Assembly: GCA_027858965.1 (NCBI GenBank)
Contig: JAQIBS010000168.1
Span: 24,729-88,728 of the forward strand
Direction: 5' to 3'
DNA length: 64,000 nt
DNA from: Kiritimatiellia bacterium
GTDB taxonomy: Bacteria > Verrucomicrobiota > Kiritimatiellia > RFP12 > UBA1067
Shown piece by piece: positions 36,601-44,473 of the stretch. The notes under the pieces were generated by a model. That model saw nothing but the letters and a program-made list of their open reading frames with translations, did no database searches and was not told the DNA's origin. The position numbers were made by a program, and so were the translations under genes. Every line of letters starts with the position of its first letter. The first letter of the stretch is position 1.

Positions 36601-38288
36601 GTTGTCTGCAGATGCCTCAGAATCAAAAGTCCCCACGCAAGTGCTACGTGATCATCAGAAAGCATTGCTGACACCCGCCCCGATTTCTTAAACATCTTTG
36701 AGTCAAGTAATTGTGATCGCAGTTCTAGGTATTGGCCGCCGAACAAAGAATTGAGCTGATTGTCTGATAGTGCCCCATCAGGACTTAATCCTTCTGCTAT
36801 AGAAGATAGAAGCTCCTTAGCATCAAGGGGATTGATCAGCTTCAAGCCATTAGTAACCACAGGATCAAGCCCCGTCTCGATCTTTGCCAGCAGATCGTAC
36901 CACCAAATGACCGCTGGCGTCATGATCTCAACCGACGGCATTCTGGATTTCACGCGCAAAAATACAGAAAATAACCGCGGAAAATACAGCAACCCTGCTG
37001 CATCTTTTGGAAGATCTTTTTTTGTCAGACTATTGCGAGATAAAACCTTCATGAATTCAGCTTCACTATAGGGAAGAACGACAAAAGTCGTAGCACGTTC
37101 ACCTATGACGGACAAAGGGTTACCAGGCATAGAACTCAGCGAACGTGTACTAAACACAACGCGAAGTGATTTTGGAAGTCGCCAATTGTCTATATTCTCA
37201 GACGGCCCATCATATACGCTGGCCACATGATCAATACTTCTGCCCAAAAGAGACCCAATAATCCGCTCAGCAGCAACAGGGCAACTCTTTTCATTCATGC
37301 CATCCAAAACAAGCAGTATTGGTAGTTTCCATCGCAATTCAAGGTTTTGATATAGACGCTGACACAAGTACATATCAGAATCAGGCACCCCAAGACACAC
37401 TTGAAATGCTGTTTCAACGGCTCCCCGAATATTGTTTAAACCCTGCCAGTGGATAGAATCCAGCCAAAGCACCAATGCATCACCTGAGATCGCAATTTTC
37501 CAAGCCTCTTGAGCCATAATCCAAGATTTACCACACCCCTCTTCTCCTTCTACAAACAGCAATGGCACGTCGCCCTTCCACCACTCCCTGAATCCAATTG
37601 CAGAGTCATTTCGTATTATGGCTTTAGAAAGCTGGATAGAATAAGACATCGGTGATCTTTTGACTACCGAGTCGATCTCAAATCGGCGACGAAGATATGG
37701 CACACATTTTTCACGGCAGGAATTGTACGAATCTTCATCTATTAATGATGCTGGATATATATCAGATGACATATGCAAATACTGTTCTGCAATCCAGAAT
37801 ATATCAGGATCACTCAAATTTTCTGACAGTGCTTGTCCGTCAAATATCTGAAGATCCACACCATGCTTATCGAGACACCAATTAATAAGTTTATTTCGTT
37901 TCGCAATAGGCAGATCCTCAACACAAAAATATACTATGGGGCGCTTCTCTTGCGTATTACTGAAAATGGAATTAACGTCTGACTTAATTTTTGAGAAAAT
38001 CTTTTGTTTAAGAGAGCATGCAAAAAACACATCCCCATTTTTGGTTCCACCCTCAAACAGCTTCGTGTCCTCTAAAACAAATGCGTCATCTAAAAATGTA
38101 TTATATGTTTCAAAATCTCGTCCTTGGTCTCCGCCTGCCCCTACAGGTCCTGTTGCAGGAAGTAAGTTTCTACAAATCCTTTGTCGGGAAAACTCACGTG
38201 TGATATCTTCAAAATAATGATGCTTATTCTGAACCTTAAGTTGCTCCAGCTGAAATCTTATCTGAGCCCTTACATTTTGAATCGTCAT
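33633..38288 (-). CDS. Avs-like STAND NTPase with N-terminal PD-(D/E)XK nuclease
   Basis: The 1551-residue protein has the three-part plan of Avs/STAND defence proteins. Residues 1-180 form a restriction-endonuclease-like domain: VGAGGDQGRDFETY (catalytic Asp near 58) and VFFACSLKQK (Lys near 94), then IYFCVED-type strands and WIAEQYLHM. Residues 235-500 form the STAND ATPase: Walker A VEGEEGCGKSW (248-255) and Walker B LPILLVLDGMNE (about 322-333). The remaining 1000 residues are helical and repeat-like (HEAT/TPR type), the part that senses phage proteins in known Avs. A TATAAT-like box and GAAGGAAG precede the start. It follows hsdS in the same direction by 59 bases. Which phage signal it might sense is unknown. 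Confidence 0.8.
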   Translation of the reverse strand: MTIQNVRAQIRFQLEQLKVQNKHHYFEDITREFSRQRICRNLLPATGPVGAGGDQGRDFETYNTFLDDAFVLEDTKLFEGGTKNGDVFFACSLKQKIFSKIKSDVNSIFSNTQEKRPIVYFCVEDLPIAKRNKLINWCLDKHGVDLQIFDGQALSENLSDPDIFWIAEQYLHMSSDIYPASLIDEDSYNSCREKCVPYLRRRFEIDSVVKRSPMSYSIQLSKAIIRNDSAIGFREWWKGDVPLLFVEGEEGCGKSWIMAQEAWKIAISGDALVLWLDSIHWQGLNNIRGAVETAFQVCLGVPDSDMYLCQRLYQNLELRWKLPILLVLDGMNEKSCPVAAERIIGSLLGRSIDHVASVYDGPSENIDNWRLPKSLRVVFSTRSLSSMPGNPLSVIGERATTFVVLPYSEAEFMKVLSRNSLTKKDLPKDAAGLLYFPRLFSVFLRVKSRMPSVEIMTPAVIWWYDLLAKIETGLDPVVTNGLKLINPLDAKELLSSIAEGLSPDGALSDNQLNSLFGGQYLELRSQLLDSKMFKKSGRVSAMLSDDHVALAWGLLILRHLQTTNLGDVLAIADRIHELLEPGLSDSRRTLGILVALQLSLAGEATLSDVSVAGGILAWFCSHNIFGREDQLDFWCKHRLNAYGLFIEDLLISPRAGSPEKVAVAPLARLWRSGSNDHAELASILRRWLLVTWSEGQPVGEKHRKWEGIQLPVVPNNVQLRLTPIAISILSQKPDESMLPILAECYASANLSIEVHGENRFPAKWPYNTLKVLMRWIYTESFVPALQLLYDNETRSDINEAYQWLITEGLGIQNTKKNSERIGLASVEESIRKHGDPRLFMLDNPRSWVHNMELLAVRDDLPEIIDEAKIEIMELFRRCCNPENVSIDRWFFDGLWSWALKLDPEEFESICVGPLERTLAGDALPNYEIFHHFQGFIWHHENNRVQQAIDLCVQKHRNNISPFTSEMLLEWILLHGGDDQIIAYLVDTENFRAKRGYLLVDLMSITELLRMLKPACVVSLAQHRAITICEIPDWRREPGAVERMEYWLTLWSNAVGDDDTAAKWAIGLLTQGCPAQCRDDCIRLLARSATSRLPSLIRDNPELAVCLQDEDFVYMLRYGYLPEGTVKELMMLWASRGTEMLAHSGRIFLLCQDDEGFRNWGQEILWLACQCAAAVDGDITPKVTRFELSPDGCVIFHGPVDIKDKSKTIFLGLNSWGRNADVEAGCVEDANVHLAEWQASEDALQKWKGFALRDFNDEHALLSWAERYPCEFKTYCDQFFKSVLASQGILAKMGVFPHCLLSVMLRLHPIDAYAYWERLRSVSSSCVYTICEAELVPSTTWLPILNRAKGISHIRRATLVQADNDEVIMGLALYAIRMGSEMELFAVCELLLESKLSKDRALAVSVIAWLWGDSIDQVLNDLFDKDPSCWVRDHVFWALGVRRQDVACRNAYRRALGFTDEYAVSRELHIMKPALLPSCMVWREIEEEGAGFPVPGSNPRKEALIRHFWRHWDCVTNHRRDTKVRGRRMKEYLRGHKVDRSVEEQMAPWWNP

Positions 38289-38347
38289 TGACTTCCTTCT
38301 TTTCGAGATCTCTTACTATTATAATAGCCATTGACTATCACACACGT

Positions 38348-39676
38348 TTAGCCACCCGAAAACGCCTCTTTCAATACAGCCTGCATGAGTTTTTCGGCAT
38401 TGCTCTGATTTTGAGCTATTTGATTTTCCAGTTGGTCGCATAAAGAAACTAACTTTTCAACTTTAGTTACAATCATTTTTTGTTCAGCAAGAGGAGGCAG
38501 CGCAATGACATTAGTTTTAATCTTCATCATATTAAGATTTGGCTGGGCACCCCCTTGCGCCTGTGCTCTTATATCAACATAATTCTTTTTGAAATGTGTT
38601 TTGATAAATTGATTTAGTTCTCTTGAAAACAAATACAATGAAATCGTAGCGCAAGCTTGATTGGTTGCTGCATCAATCATTAGTTCTGTAATTTGCCCTC
38701 GCGTCTTTCCTTGTCCATACATAGCAACAACAAGTGTACTAACCGGATAAACACTACAATTGGTTTCACGTAACGCCTTATCAGTGATTTTATTTTTTGT
38801 GGTTCTGACAAATCCTAAACCCGTATCTGAACTTGTCATCCAATTAACGATTCCTCCATAATACAGAGGCTCAGATGTCAATGGTGTCGCACCTGTTCCT
38901 ATATTTGCTACTTCCGCCAATCGACACCACTCCCAACCATCCGGCAGTTCAAACAATTTTTCTTTTTCGGTAATTGGCGGCAGGGATTTCGGCTTCTTGA
39001 TTTTTCCTTCTTTAACCAGTTTGGCTTTCTCTACCTGTATGCGGGAGAGGAGTCCGCTTGCCGGCTCGACATCGGGATTCTGCTTGCGCCAATCGGCGGT
39101 AAGTTTGCCTTCTATCGCATCCTGCAAAATTTGCTGACGGAGCTTCTTTAGAAGAGTTTGCTGGTTAGTGAGTTCAGTGTTAAGTTTACCGTTGCTCTCT
39201 TTTACTCGCCTAAAAGCAGTGATAAATGCTTTTTGTTCTTCAAGTCCAGGTAGGTGAATTTGCTGGTTGAAAAATTTATTTTTTTGAAGGCGTATTCTCT
39301 GGGTTGTTCCATCGCTACCCTTTCTGCAAATTTCATCAAACCAAAGCGTAGATGTCAGTTCCAAGAAGAAATATTTTTCAACAATGGATTCATCAATATC
39401 AAAGTACCAAAAATCGTTTGTGACTATTGCTCCGTCCAACTCAGGAGGCACAATACCAAATGCTCCATTACGTGCATCAATCCCGGAAAGTATAAAGTCA
39501 CCTGTCTTGACTTCATACATTTTTGACTTTATCTCAGACCCTAGCGCTTCTCTGCGTAATACGACTCCCTTGTGATATAATTTTACTGTCACAAGCTTGT
39601 ATTTATTGCAAGGGTCAAGCATGACCGGTCGTTTGATACGATGAAGAAAATCTCCTATGTAAACATCTTTACCCAC
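38348..39676 (-). CDS. hsdS: Type I restriction specificity subunit HsdS
   Basis: The 442-residue subunit has two target-recognition domains separated by a long coiled coil. TRD1 occupies about 10-150, ending in LPGLEEQKAFITAF. The central helix contains QQTLLKKLRQQILQDAIEGKLTADWR. TRD2 (about 230-390) begins LPDGWEWCRLAEVANIGTGATP and ends in LPPLAEQKMIVTKVEKL, followed by the distal helix. Each TRD reads half of the bipartite DNA site, which cannot be predicted here. It lies downstream of hsdM, separated from it by the ORF6N gene and a repeat-rich gap. Confidence 0.93.
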   Translation of the reverse strand: MGKDVYIGDFLHRIKRPVMLDPCNKYKLVTVKLYHKGVVLRREALGSEIKSKMYEVKTGDFILSGIDARNGAFGIVPPELDGAIVTNDFWYFDIDESIVEKYFFLELTSTLWFDEICRKGSDGTTQRIRLQKNKFFNQQIHLPGLEEQKAFITAFRRVKESNGKLNTELTNQQTLLKKLRQQILQDAIEGKLTADWRKQNPDVEPASGLLSRIQVEKAKLVKEGKIKKPKSLPPITEKEKLFELPDGWEWCRLAEVANIGTGATPLTSEPLYYGGIVNWMTSSDTGLGFVRTTKNKITDKALRETNCSVYPVSTLVVAMYGQGKTRGQITELMIDAATNQACATISLYLFSRELNQFIKTHFKKNYVDIRAQAQGGAQPNLNMMKIKTNVIALPPLAEQKMIVTKVEKLVSLCDQLENQIAQNQSNAEKLMQAVLKEAFSGG

Positions 39677-39736
39677 TACAACAACTCCTTCAAATGCGAC
39701 ATACTAACCTTTGAAATATTTAATTTAGTCATTATT

Positions 39737-40660
39737 TTACCCATTAAGTTTATGCAACATCTCTACAGCCGATGTGTCCATTTTGGAGAAGGCAAACCAT
39801 TTTTTACCCAAATCTTTCAAAGATGCACCAATATGATATATCGTTGTTTCATCAATAATCAAAAACCGGTCGTGAGATTTACGAAATGTTTTTAAAATAA
39901 CAGATGGGTATTGCAAATTATGCTTTTCTACATCCTGTTTTAACACGTTTGTGATTTTGCTAGTAAAAATAGTAACACTCACTTTATTTTTGCGTTTAGA
40001 AAAAAGCTGAAGCACACTTTCATCAACATAGTTATCAATTAGAACAATCGATTTTTCAGCGGATTTTATAATATCAGCCACAAAAACATAAGCATCAAAG
40101 ATTTGTCCATCGTAAAAGATGCCCTGTTTTGCCTTTACACTTTTACTCTCTAGTGCTTTGAAAATGTACTCTACTTTTTTGTCAGTTTTAATCTGATAAC
40201 TTATTTGTTTTCTTTCGAGATCATCCAGCCGATTAAAAACACGCGCATTTTCAGAGAGAAAATTTCGCATGCACACAAAAGCATCCATTATTAAAATACT
40301 TACACTCACAGCTGTGTCACTTCTAAGCACGGCTGACAACATGGCAACTCCTTGTTCAGAAAATACAAACGGGAGTTTTCTTCTGCCACCATGCTCTAAA
40401 CTTGAAGTCACAGTTTGTGACTTCAAGTTTTCTGTGTCATCTGAGGACTTCACAAAAAGATATTCATCATTTGTAAGTTGAAATCTGAATTTATCAGGAA
40501 AACGATTAATATTACGTTTTACAGCTTGGTTCAAAACTTTTGTTTCGACTGCATACATTCGAGCCAAATCTTCATCTATCATGACCTGAGTACCACGAAT
40601 TGAGAAGATACGATTCTGAACATCTTGGATTTGCATTATTTGTTTTTTGTTCTTAATCAT
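39737..40660 (-). CDS. ORF6N-domain DNA-binding protein with PLD-like C-terminus
   Basis: The 307-residue protein has an N-terminal ORF6N domain (RIFSIRGTQVMIDEDLARMY, FPDKFRFQLTND, LPFVFSEQGVAMLSAVL). The C-terminal region resembles phospholipase-D-like domains (IFDAYVFVADIIKSAEKSIVLID; KSHDRFLIID; HIGASLKDLGKKW), including a single H-x-K/R-type motif. Such proteins are common between hsdM and hsdS of type I systems and in prophages; their function is not settled. The frame extends to 40792, but that part is encoded by palindromic repeats (GCGTAGCGG), so an ATG at 40660 is preferred. Confidence 0.75.
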   Translation of the reverse strand: MIKNKKQIMQIQDVQNRIFSIRGTQVMIDEDLARMYAVETKVLNQAVKRNINRFPDKFRFQLTNDEYLFVKSSDDTENLKSQTVTSSLEHGGRRKLPFVFSEQGVAMLSAVLRSDTAVSVSILIMDAFVCMRNFLSENARVFNRLDDLERKQISYQIKTDKKVEYIFKALESKSVKAKQGIFYDGQIFDAYVFVADIIKSAEKSIVLIDNYVDESVLQLFSKRKNKVSVTIFTSKITNVLKQDVEKHNLQYPSVILKTFRKSHDRFLIIDETTIYHIGASLKDLGKKWFAFSKMDTSAVEMLHKLNG

Positions 40661-40689
40661 GATGACATCCATTAAGTTGCTGCAACCTA

Positions 40690-40955
40690 TAACTTTGAAT
40701 CCACCGCGTAGCGGCGGACATACTAAATCACTATTGACGCAAAATGTGGCTGGCTTTGCAATGTGGAATAGGCTTCCAGCCTGTTTTTCCAATAAACAAG
40801 CAAGATGCTTGTACTACTTTAAATAAATCCAGATAAATTTTTCACTCATAACTAAATCATACACCATCAGGCAAAGCCTGCTAACAAACCAGCCCTTCCA
40901 CAATGCAATTCCGCATAGCGGAATCGGATAATGCGTGGCAAACGCATTATTTTAA
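40690..40955. repeat. Palindrome mosaic with three-hairpin element copy B
   Basis: Copy B covers 40865-40950: CAGGC-AAA-GCCTG (40868-40880), ATTCCGC-ATA-GCGGAAT (40908-40924) and ATAATGCGT-GGCAA-ACGCATTAT (40928-40950). Next to it are CCGC-GTA-GCGG (about 40703-40713), AGGCT-TCC-AGCCT (about 40780-40792) and ACAAGCA-AGA-TGCTTGT (40796-40812). The third hairpin provides the stop codon of the remnant at 40947. Confidence 0.85.
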
Positions 40956-41045
40956 TTCCTTTCTGATCTTCGCTAACAGCTCATCACCAGTGGCAACCAA
41001 AGGATATTCACTTGGGACGGCTTTTGCCAAGCCTGTTGTTCCTTG
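40947..41045 (-). pseudogene. C-terminal coding remnant between hsdM and ORF6N
   Basis: One minus-strand frame reads TTGLAKAVPSEYPLVATGDEL then LAKIRKELK before a stop inside the third hairpin of copy B. No start or N-terminal part is present. The ending loosely recalls the HsdM C-terminus (GDTLLGHLRKEL). It is probably what is left of a gene that once lay in the R-M operon. The 50 bases upstream contain a hairpin AAAACTG/CAGTTTT near 41073. Confidence 0.35.
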
Positions 41046-41111
41046 TTCATAATGCGACGGTTATGACTCCACGGCAAAACTGACCACAGTGTGGACAGTT
41101 TTTTTTGCGCA

Positions 41112-42536
41112 TCATTGCAGCTCCTTTCGCAAATGCCCCAACAGTGTGTCCCCCTTGGCAAATGATTTATGAAGCATACCCAGAAGTTCGGCTGTGGTGT
41201 GTTGTTTTTCCTCTTCGGGTTGCTTCGGATTTTTAATGTCGAGATTGTAGCCATTGGCTTTAATCGTCTTGATATCAACCTTCCACGCCTGTTCACCCTG
41301 TTGGCGCTTCTTCCACCATTTTTTTACGCCATCAAATTCGCTCAGCTGAATCGTTTTGGTTTTGGAGTAGGCTTTGTATCCCTCCGGCAGTTTATGCTGG
41401 TAATACCAGACGGTTTTGGTTGCTTTGCCTTTCTCAAAAAAGAGCAGGTTGGTGGCAACAGAGGCATAGGGTTGAAATACAGAATTGGGTAGTCGAATGA
41501 TGGTATGCAGATTGCAATCTTCAAGTAGCTTCTGACGGATGCGCTGCTTTACTCCATCGCCGGTGAGTGAACCATCAGGCAGAACAATGGCGGCGCGTCC
41601 CCCTTTTTTAAGTAGGTGGATCATCAGGATTAAAAAGAGATCGGCTGACTCTTTGGTGCGGTAAGTCTGCGGGAAGTTGTTTTCGTTGTTGTTGGAGACC
41701 ACCCCGCCAAAGGGCGGATTTGCCAAGATAACATCAACGCGGTCTTTCTGGCTGTACTCAGTTAAAGGGCGGGACAGGGAATCGCCATAGCGGATATTCG
41801 GAAGGTTAATGTTGTGCAGGATCAGGTTGGTGTTGGCCATTAAATATGGGAGTGGCTTGTACTCCCAGCCCATGACATCGTGCTGGATGGCCTCATGTTC
41901 TGCAACGGTAGTTGCCTTAGCTTTGAGGTGCTCGAGCGCGGCTGTCAGATAACCGCCAGTGCCACAGGCGGGATCAAGTACCTTCTCTCCAGGTTTCGGG
42001 TCGGTCAGCTCAGCCAATAATTCGGTGATAGCACGCGGAGTGTAGAACTCACCCAGGGTGCCAGCACTTTGCAGTTCGCTGAGAAAAGTTTCATAAATCT
42101 GACCGAACACCTGTTTATCTTTGCTATTGTTAAAGTCGATCTCATTGAGCTTGTTGATCACCTGCCGCAGGTGAATCCCGGATTTCATGTAGTTGTAATT
42201 GTTGGCAAAGACCTCATGCACCAGCACCGCCCGTTTGTTTCCGGTGGAGAGGTCAATCTCCGACAGCGTAGGGAAAAGCTTCTGATCAACGAATTTCAAC
42301 AACTCATCGCCAGTCATGCCTTCGTCATCAGCCGCCCATTGATCCCAGTGCAACTCAGCGGGTATGGGTGATTTATAACCCTCCTGAATAAGTTCGAGCT
42401 CTTTATCTTTGTCGCTGAATATTTTAAGGAACAGCATCCAGCCAAGCTGGAGAATGCGCAGCTCGTCGCTGCCGGTTCCGATGTCCTGACGCATGATCTT
42501 ACGCGCTGATTTTACGATGCCACTGATATTACTCAT
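41112..42536 (-). CDS. hsdM: Type I DNA methyltransferase subunit HsdM
   Basis: The 474-residue N6-adenine methyltransferase has an N-terminal helical HsdM domain (LRILQLGWMLFLKIFSDKD), then LGEFYTPRAITELLAEL, SAM motif I VLDPACGTGGYL (about residue 185) and catalytic NPPF in VILANPPFGG. A C-terminal helical tail contacts HsdS. Its ATG overlaps the herA stop by four bases (ATGA), so it is translated from the hsdR-sir2-herA message. With HsdS it protects host DNA; with HsdR it forms the restriction complex. Confidence 0.95.
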   Translation of the reverse strand: MSNISGIVKSARKIMRQDIGTGSDELRILQLGWMLFLKIFSDKDKELELIQEGYKSPIPAELHWDQWAADDEGMTGDELLKFVDQKLFPTLSEIDLSTGNKRAVLVHEVFANNYNYMKSGIHLRQVINKLNEIDFNNSKDKQVFGQIYETFLSELQSAGTLGEFYTPRAITELLAELTDPKPGEKVLDPACGTGGYLTAALEHLKAKATTVAEHEAIQHDVMGWEYKPLPYLMANTNLILHNINLPNIRYGDSLSRPLTEYSQKDRVDVILANPPFGGVVSNNNENNFPQTYRTKESADLFLILMIHLLKKGGRAAIVLPDGSLTGDGVKQRIRQKLLEDCNLHTIIRLPNSVFQPYASVATNLLFFEKGKATKTVWYYQHKLPEGYKAYSKTKTIQLSEFDGVKKWWKKRQQGEQAWKVDIKTIKANGYNLDIKNPKQPEEEKQHTTAELLGMLHKSFAKGDTLLGHLRKELQ

Positions 42537-44473
42537 ATCGTCTTTTCTCTTTTTTTAAACCATTCTTCTGGAATCTTACAATTTTCACTATTTGGACTTG
42601 GTTTTGCTTTATGAATCTTTAAATGAAGAGGCATTGACACACAATTGCCAAAGACAAGAGCTTCTCCTGGAACAGACTGCTTAATTTTATTGGTAAAATC
42701 ATCTGAGAAATATGGCAAAATAGCCTGTATATAGTGCATATCTTTCTCGTTCTGTATTCTATGAACAATAAAGTTTGCACACTGTGAAAGCACCGTTTCG
42801 GATAGCTCAGAAGGTCTCTGAGAAGAAACAAGAAGAAAGAAAGAATACTTTCTTCCTTCTCTCGCAATTTTCTCAAAAATATTCTCCTTTAATAAATATT
42901 CATAATGCTTCTTAATATATCGATGAGCTTCATCCAAAACTAAATGGACTGGATTTTTTCTTCGAGCATCACCAATAAGCTTTTTTCGTTCATCAAACAA
43001 TAATCGAGAAGTTACACTTGTTAATGTTTCCAAAACATCAGGACTTAACTCACTGGTGTCAATAATAACCAACTGCGATTCATTCTCATCGACTCCCCAT
43101 AATTCTTTCATATATTTTCTTACTGAATCAATCCCATTACATTCTCGCATAAATTCGCAACCGGAATTATCCAAAAAATAATCTAGTCGTGTCAGCATAG
43201 TGGCGGTGTAACCTCGAATTTGTCTATTGCCGCGAGCGTCTTCCTCTAATAAAATTAATTCAGCAGCTATCTTCAGAAACCTGCGATCAAAAAATTCTCC
43301 ATTCTTAATTTTTGCATTAATAACTTTTTGTGCCTCAGTACTATCGACCTTTTCAGAAACCTCTTCCGTAGCCCTTTCTAGCCTATCACCATTTGCCCCA
43401 TAATCAATAACACAAGCTTCTTGCAAATTATGTATATCAACCAACAAATCAGCTGCCGCCTTCTCAATAGGCGGTTTACTTTTAATAATACTAGTAATAC
43501 TTCCAAGGATACTTGCTGCCGTTGTAATTCTTGCGGTGTCGGTATCAGCTTGCCGTAACGTACTAAAGATTAAATTACATATTCTATATCTGAGATAATT
43601 AACAAACATCTTTTGTTCTGTTACATCTGAATTTCCAATGCGGTAAAATCGATAGCTTTCCTGTAAGACCTTATCCCAAAAAGGTCGCTGTGTTGCATCT
43701 GTTGCTAAAAGAAATGCACTCCACTCATCTAAAGATAATAAGAAATGAGGCAAATAGAATGGCATATATCCGTCAACTTCATCTTTAATATTTGGCTTGT
43801 AATATTTAATGCGAATGCTGGTATTGTTATTTTTCTCAAATGCTTTCTTATATTCTCCATTCACATCAAATATAAGTATCCTTGACCCTATTGCAGAACA
43901 ATCTTCTTTTTTGTGTATCTCCTGAATAATATGAGCGATCGTGTTTGATTTCCCGCTCCCTGAATTACCTAAAACGGCAGAGTGAATATTAAAAAAGCTA
44001 TCAATACTAACATCTACAGGATAATTAATAAGATTCTTACTAACCCCCAATGAAAATATTTTATGTACCTTTTTCTCATCGACTTTTGGTTCAGACTCAT
44101 TAATGTTTGTTCGTAAAATAAGCTTCATATCATCAAAGGTTACGATGCTAACATCACTATATAGGCTTGGGAAGACACCCACACCTAATGCAAATCCTTC
44201 ATCTTTATTGATTGTGCCAATTGGTTTGAGCAATAGCTCTCTGTTGCTTTCTATGTCGAAAGATAGTTTTTCCTGACTCAGGTCAGAGTCGAATATAGAC
44301 ACAACTTCACATATGATTATTTCATCAACTGCGTTTGTTACCTTAAGGTAACTCCCAATATTCCCAAAGTAATAAACATTGCCATGTAAATTTATAGAGA
44401 AACCTCTGATTTCTGAGGCTATCTTCACCTTTAGCTGGCTATAATTTATACTGATTATTTTCCCGATTTTCAT
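42533..44473 (-). CDS. HerA-type ATPase of a SIR2-HerA defence module
   Basis: The 646-residue protein has an N-terminal HAS-barrel-like region (about 1-120), Walker A VLGNSGSGKSNTIAHII (169-176), LIFDVNGEYKKAF after the P-loop, a long helical insert (about 250-400), Walker B HLVLDEAHRYI (about 510), and LVSSQRPSELSETVLSQC with the sensor and arginine-finger region typical of HerA. HerA hexamers assemble with SIR2 subunits in the known SIR2-HerA antiphage complex. Start and stop overlap both neighbours by four bases. It is visibly more A+T-rich than hsdM and hsdR, suggesting separate origin. Confidence 0.88.
   Translation of the reverse strand: MKIGKIISINYSQLKVKIASEIRGFSINLHGNVYYFGNIGSYLKVTNAVDEIIICEVVSIFDSDLSQEKLSFDIESNRELLLKPIGTINKDEGFALGVGVFPSLYSDVSIVTFDDMKLILRTNINESEPKVDEKKVHKIFSLGVSKNLINYPVDVSIDSFFNIHSAVLGNSGSGKSNTIAHIIQEIHKKEDCSAIGSRILIFDVNGEYKKAFEKNNNTSIRIKYYKPNIKDEVDGYMPFYLPHFLLSLDEWSAFLLATDATQRPFWDKVLQESYRFYRIGNSDVTEQKMFVNYLRYRICNLIFSTLRQADTDTARITTAASILGSITSIIKSKPPIEKAAADLLVDIHNLQEACVIDYGANGDRLERATEEVSEKVDSTEAQKVINAKIKNGEFFDRRFLKIAAELILLEEDARGNRQIRGYTATMLTRLDYFLDNSGCEFMRECNGIDSVRKYMKELWGVDENESQLVIIDTSELSPDVLETLTSVTSRLLFDERKKLIGDARRKNPVHLVLDEAHRYIKKHYEYLLKENIFEKIAREGRKYSFFLLVSSQRPSELSETVLSQCANFIVHRIQNEKDMHYIQAILPYFSDDFTNKIKQSVPGEALVFGNCVSMPLHLKIHKAKPSPNSENCKIPEEWFKKREKTI

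Noticed and set aside
39737..40792. Long form of the ORF6N protein starting at 40792
   Set aside because: The extra N-terminal 44 residues are encoded by palindromic repeats and lack family similarity.
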